This document shows positions 7,238 to 15,544 of a stretch of DNA of 64,000 bases, piece by piece. The notes below the pieces were generated by a model. That model saw only the letters and a program-made list of their open reading frames with translations, had not been told where the DNA came from and searched no databases. Made by a program: the position numbers and the translations under genes. How positions within the stretch are numbered: the stretch's first letter is position 1; each line of letters begins with the position of its first letter. This stretch comes from Sphingomonas abietis (lineage in GTDB: Bacteria; Pseudomonadota; Alphaproteobacteria; Sphingomonadales; Sphingomonadaceae): assembly GCF_027625475.1 (NCBI RefSeq), contig NZ_CP115174.1, positions 558,001 to 622,000 on the forward strand. Reading direction: 5' to 3'.

Positions 7238-10200
7238 ATGCGTATCCGCCGGCTCAAGCTTTCGGGCTTCAAGAGCTTCGTCGATCCGGCCGAACTGGTC
7301 ATCGAGCCGGGGCTGACCGGCATCGTCGGCCCCAATGGCTGCGGCAAGTCCAACCTGCTCGAAGCGATCCGCTGGGTGATGGGCGAGGCGTCGTCCAAGT
7401 CGCTGCGCGGCAGTGGCATGGAAGACGTGATCTTCGCCGGCACCACCACCCGGCCGGCGCGCGATTTCGCCGAGGTCGCGATGCTGCTCGATCAGCCCGG
7501 CGGTGGCGGGGATGAAATACGCGAGGCGGAGATCGTCCGCCGGATCGAGCGCGGCGCCGGCTCGGCCTATCGCATCGACGGGCGCGACGTGCGGCAGAAG
7601 GACGTCGCCTTGCTGTTCGCCGATGCCGCGACCGGCGCGCATTCGCCGGCGCTGGTCAGCCAGGGCCGGATAGGCGCGATCATCGCCGCCAAGCCGACCG
7701 ACCGCCGCGCCATGCTGGAGGAGGCGGCGGGGATCGCCGGGCTCCATGTCCGCCGCCGCGATGCCGAACTCAAGCTGCGCGCGACCGAGACCAATCTCGA
7801 ACGGCTCGACACCCTGCTCGGCGACATGGAGGCGCGGGCCTCGGCGCTGCGTCGGCAGGCGCGCGCGGCGGAGCGCTACCGGCTGCTTTCCGCCGACATC
7901 CGCATTGCCGAGGGGCGGCTGATCTATGCGCGCTGGCGCGACGCGGCGGCGGCGGCGGCGGCGGCGAAGCAGGAGGCGGCGGCGTGCGACGCGCAGGTCG
8001 AGGAGAGCGCCGGCCAGCTCCGCCGCGCCCAGGCGCTGACCGGCGAGGCAGCCCAGCGGCTGGCCGCAGCGCGCGCCGCGGCGCAGGCCGCGCGCGACGT
8101 GGTGGCGGGGCTCGGCCACCGGCTCGACACCCAGCGCGCCGAGTTGGCGGCGGTGCAGCGCCGGATCAAGGACATCGCCCGGCTGCGCGACACGCTGGAG
8201 AGCGACCGCGCCCGCGAAGGGGCGCTCGCCGAGGATGCTGCCGCCGCGATCGACACGCTCAACGCCGAGGCCGACCGGCTGACGGCGCGCGCGACCGAGG
8301 CGGAGGCGGCGCGACCGGCGCTGGCCCAGCGGCTGGCCGAGCGCGAGGAGGCGCTGCGCGATGCCGAGGTCGCGCTGGCGCAGGCGCTCGCCGCCGAGGC
8401 CGCCGAGCAGGCCGATGCGCGGATCGCGCGGGCGGCGCTGACGGCGGCCAAGACCCGGCTCGATCGCGCCGACGCCGAAGTGGCGCGGATCGGGCGCGAT
8501 CTCGCCGGCGTCGGCGACGCGGCGCAGCATGAGGCGCAGCTGGCCGCCGCGACGGCGGCACGCGCGTCGGCCGAGCAGGCGGCGCAGGCCGCGACCGCCG
8601 CGATCGCCGCCGCCGAGACGGCGCGCGCCGCCGCCGCCGCCGAGCGCGAGGGGGCACAGAGCGCGCTGGCGACGGCACGCGCGGATCTCGCCTCGCTCGA
8701 ATCGGAGGCGGCGGCGTTGCGCCGCTCGCTGCCCCAGCGCAGCGGGGCGGCGCGCGCGATCGACCGGATCGAGGCGGCGCCCGGCTATGAGCGCGCGCTC
8801 GCGGCCGCGCTGGGCGACGACCTGGAGGCGCCGCTGGGGGCCGGCCGGGTGCGCTGGGCGGGGGCCGATGCGGCGGGCGATCCGGGGCTGCCGCCGGGCT
8901 GCGTGCCGCTCGCCGATCATGTCGGCGCGCCGGCCGAGCTGGCGCGGCGGCTGGCGCAGATCGGCGTGGTCGACGCCGATGACGGAACGCTGCGGCTGGC
9001 GGTCGGTCAGCGGCTGGTGACCCGCGACGGCCGGCTGCGGCGCTGGGACGGCTTCGTCGCCGAGGATCAGGGCGCCGCCGCCGCCGAGGGGCTGATCCGC
9101 TGCAACCGCATCGCCGAGATCGAGCGGCTGCTCGGCCCCGCCCGCGACGCGGCGAGCGGCGCCGAGCAACGCGCCGCGGCGGCCCAGGCCGCGCTCGACG
9201 CCGCGCAGCGCGACGGGCAGGCGGCCCGCACCGCGCTGGCGGCGGCCGAACGGCAGGGGCGCGACGAGGCGATGATCGAGGGCCGCGCCCGCGTCGCCAT
9301 CGAACGGATCGAATCGCGCCGCGCCGAGCTCGGCCAGCGCGCCGCCGGTGCCGAGGCCGAACGCGTGGCAGCGGCGGGCGAGATGACGCAGGCGGCCACC
9401 ACCGTCGCGGCGCTGCCCGATGGCGCCGCCACGGCCCGCGCGGTCGCCACGCAGCGGGCCGCGACCGAGGCGGCGCGCAGCGCGGTCGGCCAGCTGCGCC
9501 TCGATGCGGCGGCGCTCGATCGCAACCTCGCCGCCGATCGCGATCGCGCGGGCGCGGCGCGCGGCGAGGCCAAGGGCTGGCGCGCGCGCGCCGGCGACGC
9601 CGCCAAGCGGGTGAAGGAGATGACCGGGCGGATCGCGGCGGCGGCGGACGAGGCCGAGATCCTGGCGCCTGCGCCCGCCCAGTTCGCCCAGCGGATCGCC
9701 GCCGCCGAGGCCGAGCAGACCAGCGCGAGCGCCGCCGCCAGCGCCGCCGTCACCGCCGAGGAACAGGCGGAGGTCACCCAGCGCGCGGCGGATGCGGCGG
9801 CCGCGCAGGCCGGCGAACAGGCGGCGTCGGCGCGCGAGGCCCGGGCGGCGGCGGCGGCGCGTTACGAGAATCAGGAGGCGCGGCGCGTCGAGATGGGACG
9901 CGTCGCCGGCGAACGCTTCCAGTGCCCCGCGCCGGTGCTGCCCGAAAAGGCCGGCTTCGCCTCGGCCGAGGTCGGCGAGGTCGCCGCCGAGTCGGCGCGC
10001 TTCGACCGATTGACCCTCGACCGCGAGCGCATCGGCCCGGTCAATCTCGTCGCCGAGCAGGAATTGTCCGAGCTCGACGGCGAGCGCGTCACCCAGGCGG
10101 CGCAGCGCGATGAGCTGGCCGAGGCGGTGTCGCGCTTGCGCGGCTCGATCGGCAGCCTCAACCGCGAGGGCCGCGCCCGGCTGCTGGCGGCGTTCGAGGC

Positions 10201-10657
10201 GGTCGACGGCCATTTCCGGCGGCTCTTCACCCGGCTGTTCGCCGGCGGCGAGGCGCATCTGGCGCTGATCGACAGCGACGATCCGCTCGAAGCGGGGCTG
10301 GAGATCATGGCCCAGCCGCCGGGCAAGAAGCTCGCCTCGCTGACCCTGCTGTCGGGCGGCGAACAGGCGTTGACCGCGGTGGCGCTGATCTTCGCGCTGT
10401 TCCTCACCAACCCGGCGCCGATCTGCGTGCTCGACGAGGTCGACGCGCCGCTCGACGATGCCAATATCGAGCGCTTCTGCGACCTGCTCGACCAGATGTG
10501 CCTGGAGACCGACACCCGCTACCTCGTCGTCACCCACAATGCGGTGAGCATGGCGCGGATGCACCGGCTGTTCGGGGTGACGATGGTCGAGCGCGGGGTC
10601 AGCCGGCTGGTCTCGGTCGATCTCGGCGGCGCCGAATCGCTGCTCGCGGCGGAGTAG
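7238..10657 (+). CDS. smc: Chromosome segregation protein SMC
   Basis: A full-length SMC ATPase (1139 residues) of the condensin-like complex that organises and segregates the chromosome. The N-terminal head has Walker A GPNGCGKS (31-38). Two long Ala/Glu/Arg-rich coiled coils flank a hinge at about residues 500-620. The C-terminal head has the ABC signature LLSGGEQAL near 1037 and Walker B with CVLDEVDAPLDD. It follows the lipoprotein oxidoreductase gene by 25 bases. The coiled-coil coding is so GC-rich that long open frames appear on the other strand; these are not genes. No scpA or scpB gene is in the window. Confidence 0.97.
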   Translation: MRIRRLKLSGFKSFVDPAELVIEPGLTGIVGPNGCGKSNLLEAIRWVMGEASSKSLRGSGMEDVIFAGTTTRPARDFAEVAMLLDQPGGGGDEIREAEIVRRIERGAGSAYRIDGRDVRQKDVALLFADAATGAHSPALVSQGRIGAIIAAKPTDRRAMLEEAAGIAGLHVRRRDAELKLRATETNLERLDTLLGDMEARASALRRQARAAERYRLLSADIRIAEGRLIYARWRDAAAAAAAAKQEAAACDAQVEESAGQLRRAQALTGEAAQRLAAARAAAQAARDVVAGLGHRLDTQRAELAAVQRRIKDIARLRDTLESDRAREGALAEDAAAAIDTLNAEADRLTARATEAEAARPALAQRLAEREEALRDAEVALAQALAAEAAEQADARIARAALTAAKTRLDRADAEVARIGRDLAGVGDAAQHEAQLAAATAARASAEQAAQAATAAIAAAETARAAAAAEREGAQSALATARADLASLESEAAALRRSLPQRSGAARAIDRIEAAPGYERALAAALGDDLEAPLGAGRVRWAGADAAGDPGLPPGCVPLADHVGAPAELARRLAQIGVVDADDGTLRLAVGQRLVTRDGRLRRWDGFVAEDQGAAAAEGLIRCNRIAEIERLLGPARDAASGAEQRAAAAQAALDAAQRDGQAARTALAAAERQGRDEAMIEGRARVAIERIESRRAELGQRAAGAEAERVAAAGEMTQAATTVAALPDGAATARAVATQRAATEAARSAVGQLRLDAAALDRNLAADRDRAGAARGEAKGWRARAGDAAKRVKEMTGRIAAAADEAEILAPAPAQFAQRIAAAEAEQTSASAAASAAVTAEEQAEVTQRAADAAAAQAGEQAASAREARAAAAARYENQEARRVEMGRVAGERFQCPAPVLPEKAGFASAEVGEVAAESARFDRLTLDRERIGPVNLVAEQELSELDGERVTQAAQRDELAEAVSRLRGSIGSLNREGRARLLAAFEAVDGHFRRLFTRLFAGGEAHLALIDSDDPLEAGLEIMAQPPGKKLASLTLLSGGEQALTAVALIFALFLTNPAPICVLDEVDAPLDDANIERFCDLLDQMCLETDTRYLVVTHNAVSMARMHRLFGVTMVERGVSRLVSVDLGGAESLLAAE

Positions 10658-10685
10658 CGGGGCGCTTCCGCACCCCGTACATCAT

Positions 10686-10768
10686 CCGTTCGTGCCGAGC
10701 GAAGTCGAGGCACATGCCTTACGCGCGGCGCTCGCAGCGCGTCGCTCGACTTCGCTCAGGGCGAACGG
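10686..10768. repeat. Dispersed palindromic repeat, family A, copy 1
   Basis: An 83-bp imperfect palindrome between smc and the aldo-keto reductase gene. The left arm begins CCGTTCGTGCCGAGCGAAG. The right arm carries CTCGACTTCGCTCAGGGCG and ends CGAACGG. It has the same length and arms as the copy inside ileS (52370-52452). Other copies are at 13501-13587, 35831-35911 and 53934-54014. Confidence 0.85.
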
Positions 10769-10825
10769 GAATGGGAAAGCGCCGCCCCTGCCGAACCTTT
10801 TTGCCGCCTGCCGAGTTGGAGGGGC

Positions 10826-11674
10826 ATGGACATCACCCACGCCCCCATCGAACAAGCCGTCGTCCGCCTGTCGGACGGCCACATCATGCCCCAGCTCGGC
10901 TATGGCACCTGGCAGGTGACCGACGGCACCGCCGATCTCGTCGCCGATGCGATCCGCGCCGGCTATCGCTCGATCGACACCGCCGCGATCTACAAGAATG
11001 AGCGCGAGGTCGGCCAGGGCATCGCCGACAGTGGCATCGCCCGCGACCAATTGTTCGTCACCACCAAGCTGTGGAACGACGATCAGGGCTTCGACAGCGC
11101 GCTCGCCGCCTGCGAGGCGAGCCTCGATCGGCTCGGCCTCGATCATGTCGATCTCTATCTGATGCACTGGCCGGTGCCGGCGCAGGATCGCTATGTCGAA
11201 AGCTGGAAGGCGATGATCCAGCTGCGCGAGCAGGGCAAGGTCCGCTCGATCGGCGTCTCCAACTTCCTGCCCGATCATCTCGATCGCATCATCGGCGAGA
11301 CCGGCGTGGTGCCGGTGCTCAACCAGATCGAACTGCATCCCCGTTTCCAGCAGCGCGACGTGCGCGACTATCATGCCGCCAAGGACATCCTGATCGAGAG
11401 CTGGAGCCCGCTCGGTCGCGGCGGCGTGCTCGATCATCCCACCATCGAGGCGATCGCGAAGAAGCATGGTCGCGCGCCTGCGCAGGTGGTGATCCGCTGG
11501 CATCTCGATCAGGGGCTGATCACCATCCCCAAGGCCTCCGATCGCCGCCACATGGTCGACAATCTCGCGGTCGGCGGCTTCGGTCTCGACGGGGAGGACA
11601 TGGCGGCGATCGCGAAGATCGACGCTGCCGACGGGCGCACCGGCCCCGATCCGGCGACCTTCGGGGCGGGCTGA
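10826..11674 (+). CDS. Aldo/keto reductase (2,5-diketo-D-gluconate reductase type)
   Basis: A 282-residue TIM-barrel NADPH-dependent carbonyl reductase. The AKR catalytic tetrad is visible: D51 and Y56 in SIDTAAIYKNE, K81 in TTKLWN and H114 in LYLMHWP. The C-terminal IPKASDRRHMVDN block binds the NADPH 2'-phosphate. It is closest in feel to the DkgA/B group of short AKRs that reduce methylglyoxal and diketo acids; the physiological substrate is unknown. The ATG follows GGAGGGG at a good distance. It appears monocistronic. Confidence 0.93.
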   Translation: MDITHAPIEQAVVRLSDGHIMPQLGYGTWQVTDGTADLVADAIRAGYRSIDTAAIYKNEREVGQGIADSGIARDQLFVTTKLWNDDQGFDSALAACEASLDRLGLDHVDLYLMHWPVPAQDRYVESWKAMIQLREQGKVRSIGVSNFLPDHLDRIIGETGVVPVLNQIELHPRFQQRDVRDYHAAKDILIESWSPLGRGGVLDHPTIEAIAKKHGRAPAQVVIRWHLDQGLITIPKASDRRHMVDNLAVGGFGLDGEDMAAIAKIDAADGRTGPDPATFGAG

Positions 11675-11809
11675 GCGGCCGGCGATCGGCGGGCCGGCGC
11701 GAACCGTGCAGAAGGCGGGTCCGATGGCGGGCTCCGCACCCACCGAAATCGCCTCCGAAGCGTTACAGCAACCGCCGACATGCTCTGTCGGCATATGGAA
11801 GAGGAAAAG

Positions 11810-12067
11810 ATGAGGAAGCTCCTTCTATCCGCGCTCGCCACGGGCGCCGTGCTCATGGCCATCTCACCCGCCAATGCCCGGGAAGGCTGCGGCCCCGGTG
11901 GGCATCGTGGCCCTTACGGCCATTGCCGCGCCAATCGCGGCCCGGTGGTGGTCGCCGGCCCCGGCGCGCTGGTGGTCGGAACCTACTATCCGCGTCGCGG
12001 CTATTGGGATGGCCGCCGCTATTGGGCGCATCGCGATCGCTGGCACGGCGGCTGGCGCTACCGCTGA
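11810..12067 (+). CDS. Small secreted Gly/Arg/Tyr-rich protein (GCG_CRPN-like)
   Basis: An 85-residue exported protein. The signal peptide is MRKLLLSAL..., with likely cleavage after ISPANA. The mature part begins with a GCGPGGHRGPYGHCRANRG block, which closely matches the 'GCG...CRPN' prefix domain of small secreted alphaproteobacterial proteins, and ends in a Tyr/Trp/Arg/His-rich tail. The two cysteines could form a disulfide, and the His residues could bind metal. No function is known to me. I chose the ATG at 11810 because GAGGAAAAG precedes it; earlier in-frame starts would interrupt the signal. It converges with udgX. Confidence 0.75.
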   Translation: MRKLLLSALATGAVLMAISPANAREGCGPGGHRGPYGHCRANRGPVVVAGPGALVVGTYYPRRGYWDGRRYWAHRDRWHGGWRYR

Positions 12068-12068
12068 T

Positions 12069-13481
12069 TCAGGCCGGATCGGCGAGCGCCGTCACGCGCT
12101 CGCCGATGCGCCGGAGATCGGCCACGAAGCGGGCATATTCCTCCACGCGCCGGTCCTCGTCGGGCAGGCGCAGCAGGAAGCTCGGATGGACGGTCACCCA
12201 GCCCTCGGATCCATCCGCCAGCGCCATCGGCTGGCCCCTGATCCGGGATATCGTCACCGCCCTGCCGAGCAGCGACTGCGCCGCGGTGGCGCCGAGCGCG
12301 ACCGTCACCGTCGGGCGGATGATCGCGCGCTCCTGCTCGATCCACCAGCGGCACGCCTCGATCTCGCCGCCATTCGGCTTGGCGTGGATGCGGCGCTTAC
12401 CGCGCGGCTCGAACTTGAAATGCTTCACGGCGTTGGAGACATAGGCGCGCGCGCGATCGACGCCGGCCTCGGCCAGTGCGCGATCGAACAGCTGACCGGC
12501 CGGGCCGACGAACGGCCGCCCGGCGAGATCCTCCTGGTCGCCCGGCTGCTCGCCGATGAACAGCAGCCTGGCATCCGCCGGGCCTTCCCCGAACACCGTC
12601 TGGGTCGCCGGTTGCCATAAGGGGCAGCGCTGGCAGCCCGAGGCCTCCGCGCGCAGCGCCTCGAGCGCGGCGTGGGCATCGCCGCCCGACGCGGTGCGGG
12701 CGGTGGCGACCATCTGGGTCTCGCGGGCCTGCGCGCCGGCGATCAGCGCCGGGACCAGCGCGGTCTCGGGCATGTTCTTCCAATATTTCTTCGGCATCTC
12801 CTTCAGCATCGCGCCGGTCTTCAAGCGGGAGGGGTTGAAGATCGAGGCATAATAGGTCTTCCACACCTCCTCGATCGGATCGCCCTCGGGCGCATCGGCG
12901 CGCGCTGCGCCGGGGCCTTGGGTGAGCGTGTCGCCGTCCCAGTGGATCGCGATTTCGGGCGTCAGGATCGACCAGCGCATCGTCGCGAAGCGGCGCATGA
13001 AGAAGCCGGCATTGGCGCGCACGATATGATGCTCGGGCTCGAACCAGGCGACGTAGCGCGGCGCGTCGTCGGCGTCGGTCACTTCGCGGAAACGCAGGAA
13101 GGCGCGCATCTTGTGGATGTCGCGCCGCACCGCCTTGGCCATCTCCTCCAGCCGGCGGCGCAGCGGATCGGTCTGGTCCTCGATCAGCCGGGGCTGGTCG
13201 CGCAGCCGGACGAGCATCGCATAGAGCAGGGCGAAGCGCTCGGGATCGGCATGGAGCACCACCGTCTCGGCCAGCGCCACGAAGGTCTTCGACACCGAGA
13301 AGGCGGCGCCGGCGGGCGCGGGCGGCAGCGGCGGCTCGGTGGCGCCGGCGAACAGATCGGCGACCTGATCGCCGACCTGCCAGTGCAGCCCCTCGGGCGG
13401 CACCCCGATCAGCGCGGCGGCGCGCGCGGCGGTGCGCCAGCCGTCGAAATCATCCTCAGCGGCAAGCTTTACAAGCGGCAT
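12069..13481 (-). CDS. udgX: UdgX-family uracil-DNA-binding protein fused to a DUF4130-type domain
   Basis: A 470-residue two-domain protein. Residues 1 to about 245 match the DUF4130 / TIGR03915 domain ('probable DNA metabolism protein', including EVWKTYYASIFNPSRL). Residues about 270-470 are a family 4-like uracil-DNA glycosylase fold of the UdgX type. It has motif A GEQPGDQED (310-318), a long R-loop GKRRIHAKP with His366 (the residue type that in mycobacterial UdgX becomes covalently linked to the abasic sugar after uracil excision), and a VHPSF motif near 431. Cysteines 283, 286 and 377 are plausible Fe-S ligands; no fourth Cys exists in the domain. It is the second gene of the SOS operon with the radical SAM gene. 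GGAGGG begins at the edge of the palindromic element 13 bases before the ATG. Confidence 0.92.
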   Translation of the reverse strand: MPLVKLAAEDDFDGWRTAARAAALIGVPPEGLHWQVGDQVADLFAGATEPPLPPAPAGAAFSVSKTFVALAETVVLHADPERFALLYAMLVRLRDQPRLIEDQTDPLRRRLEEMAKAVRRDIHKMRAFLRFREVTDADDAPRYVAWFEPEHHIVRANAGFFMRRFATMRWSILTPEIAIHWDGDTLTQGPGAARADAPEGDPIEEVWKTYYASIFNPSRLKTGAMLKEMPKKYWKNMPETALVPALIAGAQARETQMVATARTASGGDAHAALEALRAEASGCQRCPLWQPATQTVFGEGPADARLLFIGEQPGDQEDLAGRPFVGPAGQLFDRALAEAGVDRARAYVSNAVKHFKFEPRGKRRIHAKPNGGEIEACRWWIEQERAIIRPTVTVALGATAAQSLLGRAVTISRIRGQPMALADGSEGWVTVHPSFLLRLPDEDRRVEEYARFVADLRRIGERVTALADPA

Positions 13482-13500
13482 GGCCAGAAACTCGCCCTCC

Positions 13501-13587
13501 CCGTTCGTCCTGAGCTTGTCGAAGGACTGTTCTTTCCTTCGGCGAGAGAACGGAAGGACGGTGCTTCGACAAGCTCAGCACGAACGG
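13501..13587. repeat. Dispersed palindromic repeat, family A, copy 2 (inside the SOS operon)
   Basis: An 87-bp imperfect palindrome. The left arm begins CCGTTCGTCCTGAGCTTGTC and the right arm ends CAAGCTCAGCACGAACGG. It fills most of the 137-base gap between the radical SAM gene and udgX. A hairpin here could affect processing or expression of udgX relative to its upstream partner. Confidence 0.85.
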
Positions 13588-13618
13588 GATGGGGATTGTC
13601 GTTGTTCATCTCACCGCT

Positions 13619-14869
13619 TCAAGCCGCGAACAGCTCCAGCTGTTCCCGCTTCGGCTTCGCCGTGGGCAGCGGATCGGCGCGTTCGGCGAGCGCGACGGGG
13701 CGCCAGTCCTCGGTGATCAGGAAGGCGCGCAGCTTGGCGATCGAGCGGGTCAGCCGGCCGACATCCTCCAGCCGCAGCCGCCGCCAGCGCCGCGCCGCGA
13801 TAATCCCGTCGACCGCCTTCACCCCCAGCCCCGGCACCCGCAGCAACGCCTCGCGCGGGGCGCGGTTGACGTCGACCGGGAAGCGCTCGCGGAAGCGCAG
13901 CGCCCAGGCGAGCTTGGGATCGATGTCGAGCGGCAGCATCCCGGTCGCCGGATCGGCGGCGGCGGCGACCTCCTCCGGCTTGTAGTCGTAGAAGCGCATC
14001 ATCCAGTCGGACTGGTAGAGACGGTGCTCGCGCATCAGCGGCGGGCGCTGGAGCGGCAGCACGGCCGAGGCATCCGGGATCGGGCTGAACGCCGAATAAT
14101 AGACCCGCCGCAGCCGGTAGCGATCATAGAGCGTGCTCGCCCGGCCGACGATGTCGCGATCGGTGGCGGCGTCCGCCCCGACGATCATCTGGGTCGATTG
14201 GCCGGCGGGCGCGAAGCCGGGGGCGGATTTGTAGCGCCTGGTCGCATCCCGCCCGTCGTCGATCGCATGGCGCAACCCCGCCATCGCGCCTTCGATGCGG
14301 ACGGCGGATTTCTCGGGCGCGAGCCGGGTGAGGCCGGCGACGGTCGGCAGCTCGACATTGATCGACAGCCGATCGGCGTGACGGCCGGCGGCCTCGAGCA
14401 GCAGCGGATCGGCGTCGGGGATGGTTTTCAGGTGGATATAGCCGCGAAAGCCATGGTCCTCGCGCAGCGACCGCGCGACCTCGACCAGCTGCTCCATCGT
14501 ATAGTCGGACGACCGGATGATCCCGGACGAGAGGAACAGCCCCTCGATATAGTTGCGCCGGTAGAAGGAAAGGGTGAGGTCGACCACCTCCTTCGCGCTG
14601 AACCGCGCGCGGCGTACGTTGGCGCTCTTGCGGTTGATGCAATAATGGCAGTCGAAGATGCAGCTGTTGGTCAGCAGGATCTTGAGCAGCGAGATGCAGC
14701 GCCCGTCCGGCGCATAGGCGTGGCAGATGCCCATGCCCTCGGTCGATCCGATGCCGTCCTTCTGGCCGGCCGAGCTGCGCTTGGCGGTGCCGGACGAGGC
14801 GCAGGACGCATCATATTTCGCGGCATCCGCCAGGATCGCGAGCTTGGACTGGACATCGAGCTGGGCCAT
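13619..14869 (-). CDS. Putative DNA modification/repair radical SAM protein with HhH domain (TIGR03916-like)
   Basis: A 416-residue cytoplasmic protein. The radical SAM [4Fe-4S] motif is CxxxCxxC, at C70, C74 and C77 in SCIFDCHYCINRKS. Further cysteines at 23, 49 and 58 precede it. The C-terminal half has a helix-hairpin-helix DNA-binding motif (about 335-362, VPGLGVKAVDGII). This is the family always found with the UdgX/DUF4130 partner, and here the partner is the next gene. The chemistry is unknown; a DNA modification or repair reaction is inferred from the company and the HhH. I chose the ATG at 14869 because the promoter and SOS box described separately end at it. No convincing Shine-Dalgarno site is present, in keeping with a leaderless message. 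Confidence 0.92.
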   Translation of the reverse strand: MAQLDVQSKLAILADAAKYDASCASSGTAKRSSAGQKDGIGSTEGMGICHAYAPDGRCISLLKILLTNSCIFDCHYCINRKSANVRRARFSAKEVVDLTLSFYRRNYIEGLFLSSGIIRSSDYTMEQLVEVARSLREDHGFRGYIHLKTIPDADPLLLEAAGRHADRLSINVELPTVAGLTRLAPEKSAVRIEGAMAGLRHAIDDGRDATRRYKSAPGFAPAGQSTQMIVGADAATDRDIVGRASTLYDRYRLRRVYYSAFSPIPDASAVLPLQRPPLMREHRLYQSDWMMRFYDYKPEEVAAAADPATGMLPLDIDPKLAWALRFRERFPVDVNRAPREALLRVPGLGVKAVDGIIAARRWRRLRLEDVGRLTRSIAKLRAFLITEDWRPVALAERADPLPTAKPKREQLELFAA

Positions 14870-14871
14870 AT

Positions 14872-14886
14872 GTTCTTCATACGTTC
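14872..14886. promoter_or_regulatory. Predicted LexA (SOS) box GTTC-N7-GTTC
   Basis: The plus strand reads GTTCTTCATACGTTC, an exact match to the alphaproteobacterial LexA operator consensus GTTC-N7-GTTC. It ends two bases before the start codon of the radical SAM gene (14869 on the minus strand). It covers the predicted -10 element, so bound LexA would exclude RNA polymerase. Confidence 0.8.
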
Positions 14887-14904
14887 CAAGACGTTGCGTC
14901 GCAA
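14876..14904 (-). promoter_or_regulatory. Predicted promoter of the radical SAM-udgX operon
   Basis: On the minus strand TTGCGA (14904-14899) and TATGAA (14881-14876) are separated by exactly 17 bases, a sigma70-like arrangement. The start point expected seven bases on falls at 14869, the A of the ATG, which predicts a leaderless mRNA. The -35 is part of a TTGCG-A-CGCAA palindrome. The whole promoter lies in the 59-base gap after the upstream gene. Confidence 0.6.
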
Positions 14905-14928
14905 GCCCCGACGAAGACCATGGCCGGA

Positions 14929-15447
14929 TCAGTTCTGCGGGATGCCGTCCGGGCTGTCCGACTGATCCTGCTTGCGTTGGCGCTGCGCGGCGGCGGCCTG
15001 GCCGAGAAACTGCGAATAGCATCCCGACTGGCCGCCGGTGCCGACCGCCGAGCAGGTATCGGGAATGCCGGCCGCCATACGGCCCGCATCGTCCAGCGAG
15101 CGATTCTTGTTGGCCCAGCTGTTGCCGACCGCCGGCTCGGCCTTCTTGCCGCGGAAGCGCTTGGGGATGCGATAGCGCTCGCCCTCCGGCTCGCGCGCGC
15201 ACACGACGATCTCGTCGCCATTGCTCTGCGGGCAGGCATCGTCGCCATAGACCACGATCGAGATGGTCTTGGCGTCGTTGTCGACCGGCTGCTTGGCGGT
15301 GCCGGCCGGCGCCGCCGGAGCGGTCGCGGTCGCCTTGGGCGCCTCGGCCCGGGCGGCGATCGGCAACGCCAGGGCCGCCAGCATCAGGCCGAACAGGAAA
15401 CCGACCACGGCGATGGCGATCGAACGGACGGCGGCGAACGCGGGCAT
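14929..15447 (-). CDS. Secreted or anchored protein of unknown function, paralogue 1
   Basis: A 172-residue protein with a long hydrophobic N-terminal segment (about residues 8-37, ending AARAEA) that is either a signal peptide or an anchor. An Ala/Pro/Thr linker follows, then a core with the motif DACPQSNGDEIVVC and the block ERYRIPKRFRGK. Three or four cysteines in the mature part suggest disulfides. The next gene upstream encodes a relative with the same core. I do not recognise a characterised family. I chose the ATG at 15447 because AGAGGT precedes it; a GTG at 15474 has no ribosome site. Confidence 0.75.
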   Translation of the reverse strand: MPAFAAVRSIAIAVVGFLFGLMLAALALPIAARAEAPKATATAPAAPAGTAKQPVDNDAKTISIVVYGDDACPQSNGDEIVVCAREPEGERYRIPKRFRGKKAEPAVGNSWANKNRSLDDAGRMAAGIPDTCSAVGTGGQSGCYSQFLGQAAAAQRQRKQDQSDSPDGIPQN

Positions 15448-15544
15448 CAGCTGGACCTCTGAAGAACGAAACACGGGGGAGCCAAGCCACCGGCCGGCTT
15501 TCGCGGTGCTGAACGAGACGAACCGCGCATGATCGCGGGCAGAG

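Noticed and set aside
7139..10564. An open frame of over 1100 codons on the minus strand across smc.
   Set aside because: It mirrors the GC-rich coiled-coil coding of smc, has Arg/Gly/Leu-rich composition, no recognisable motif and no ribosome site. smc itself is certain.
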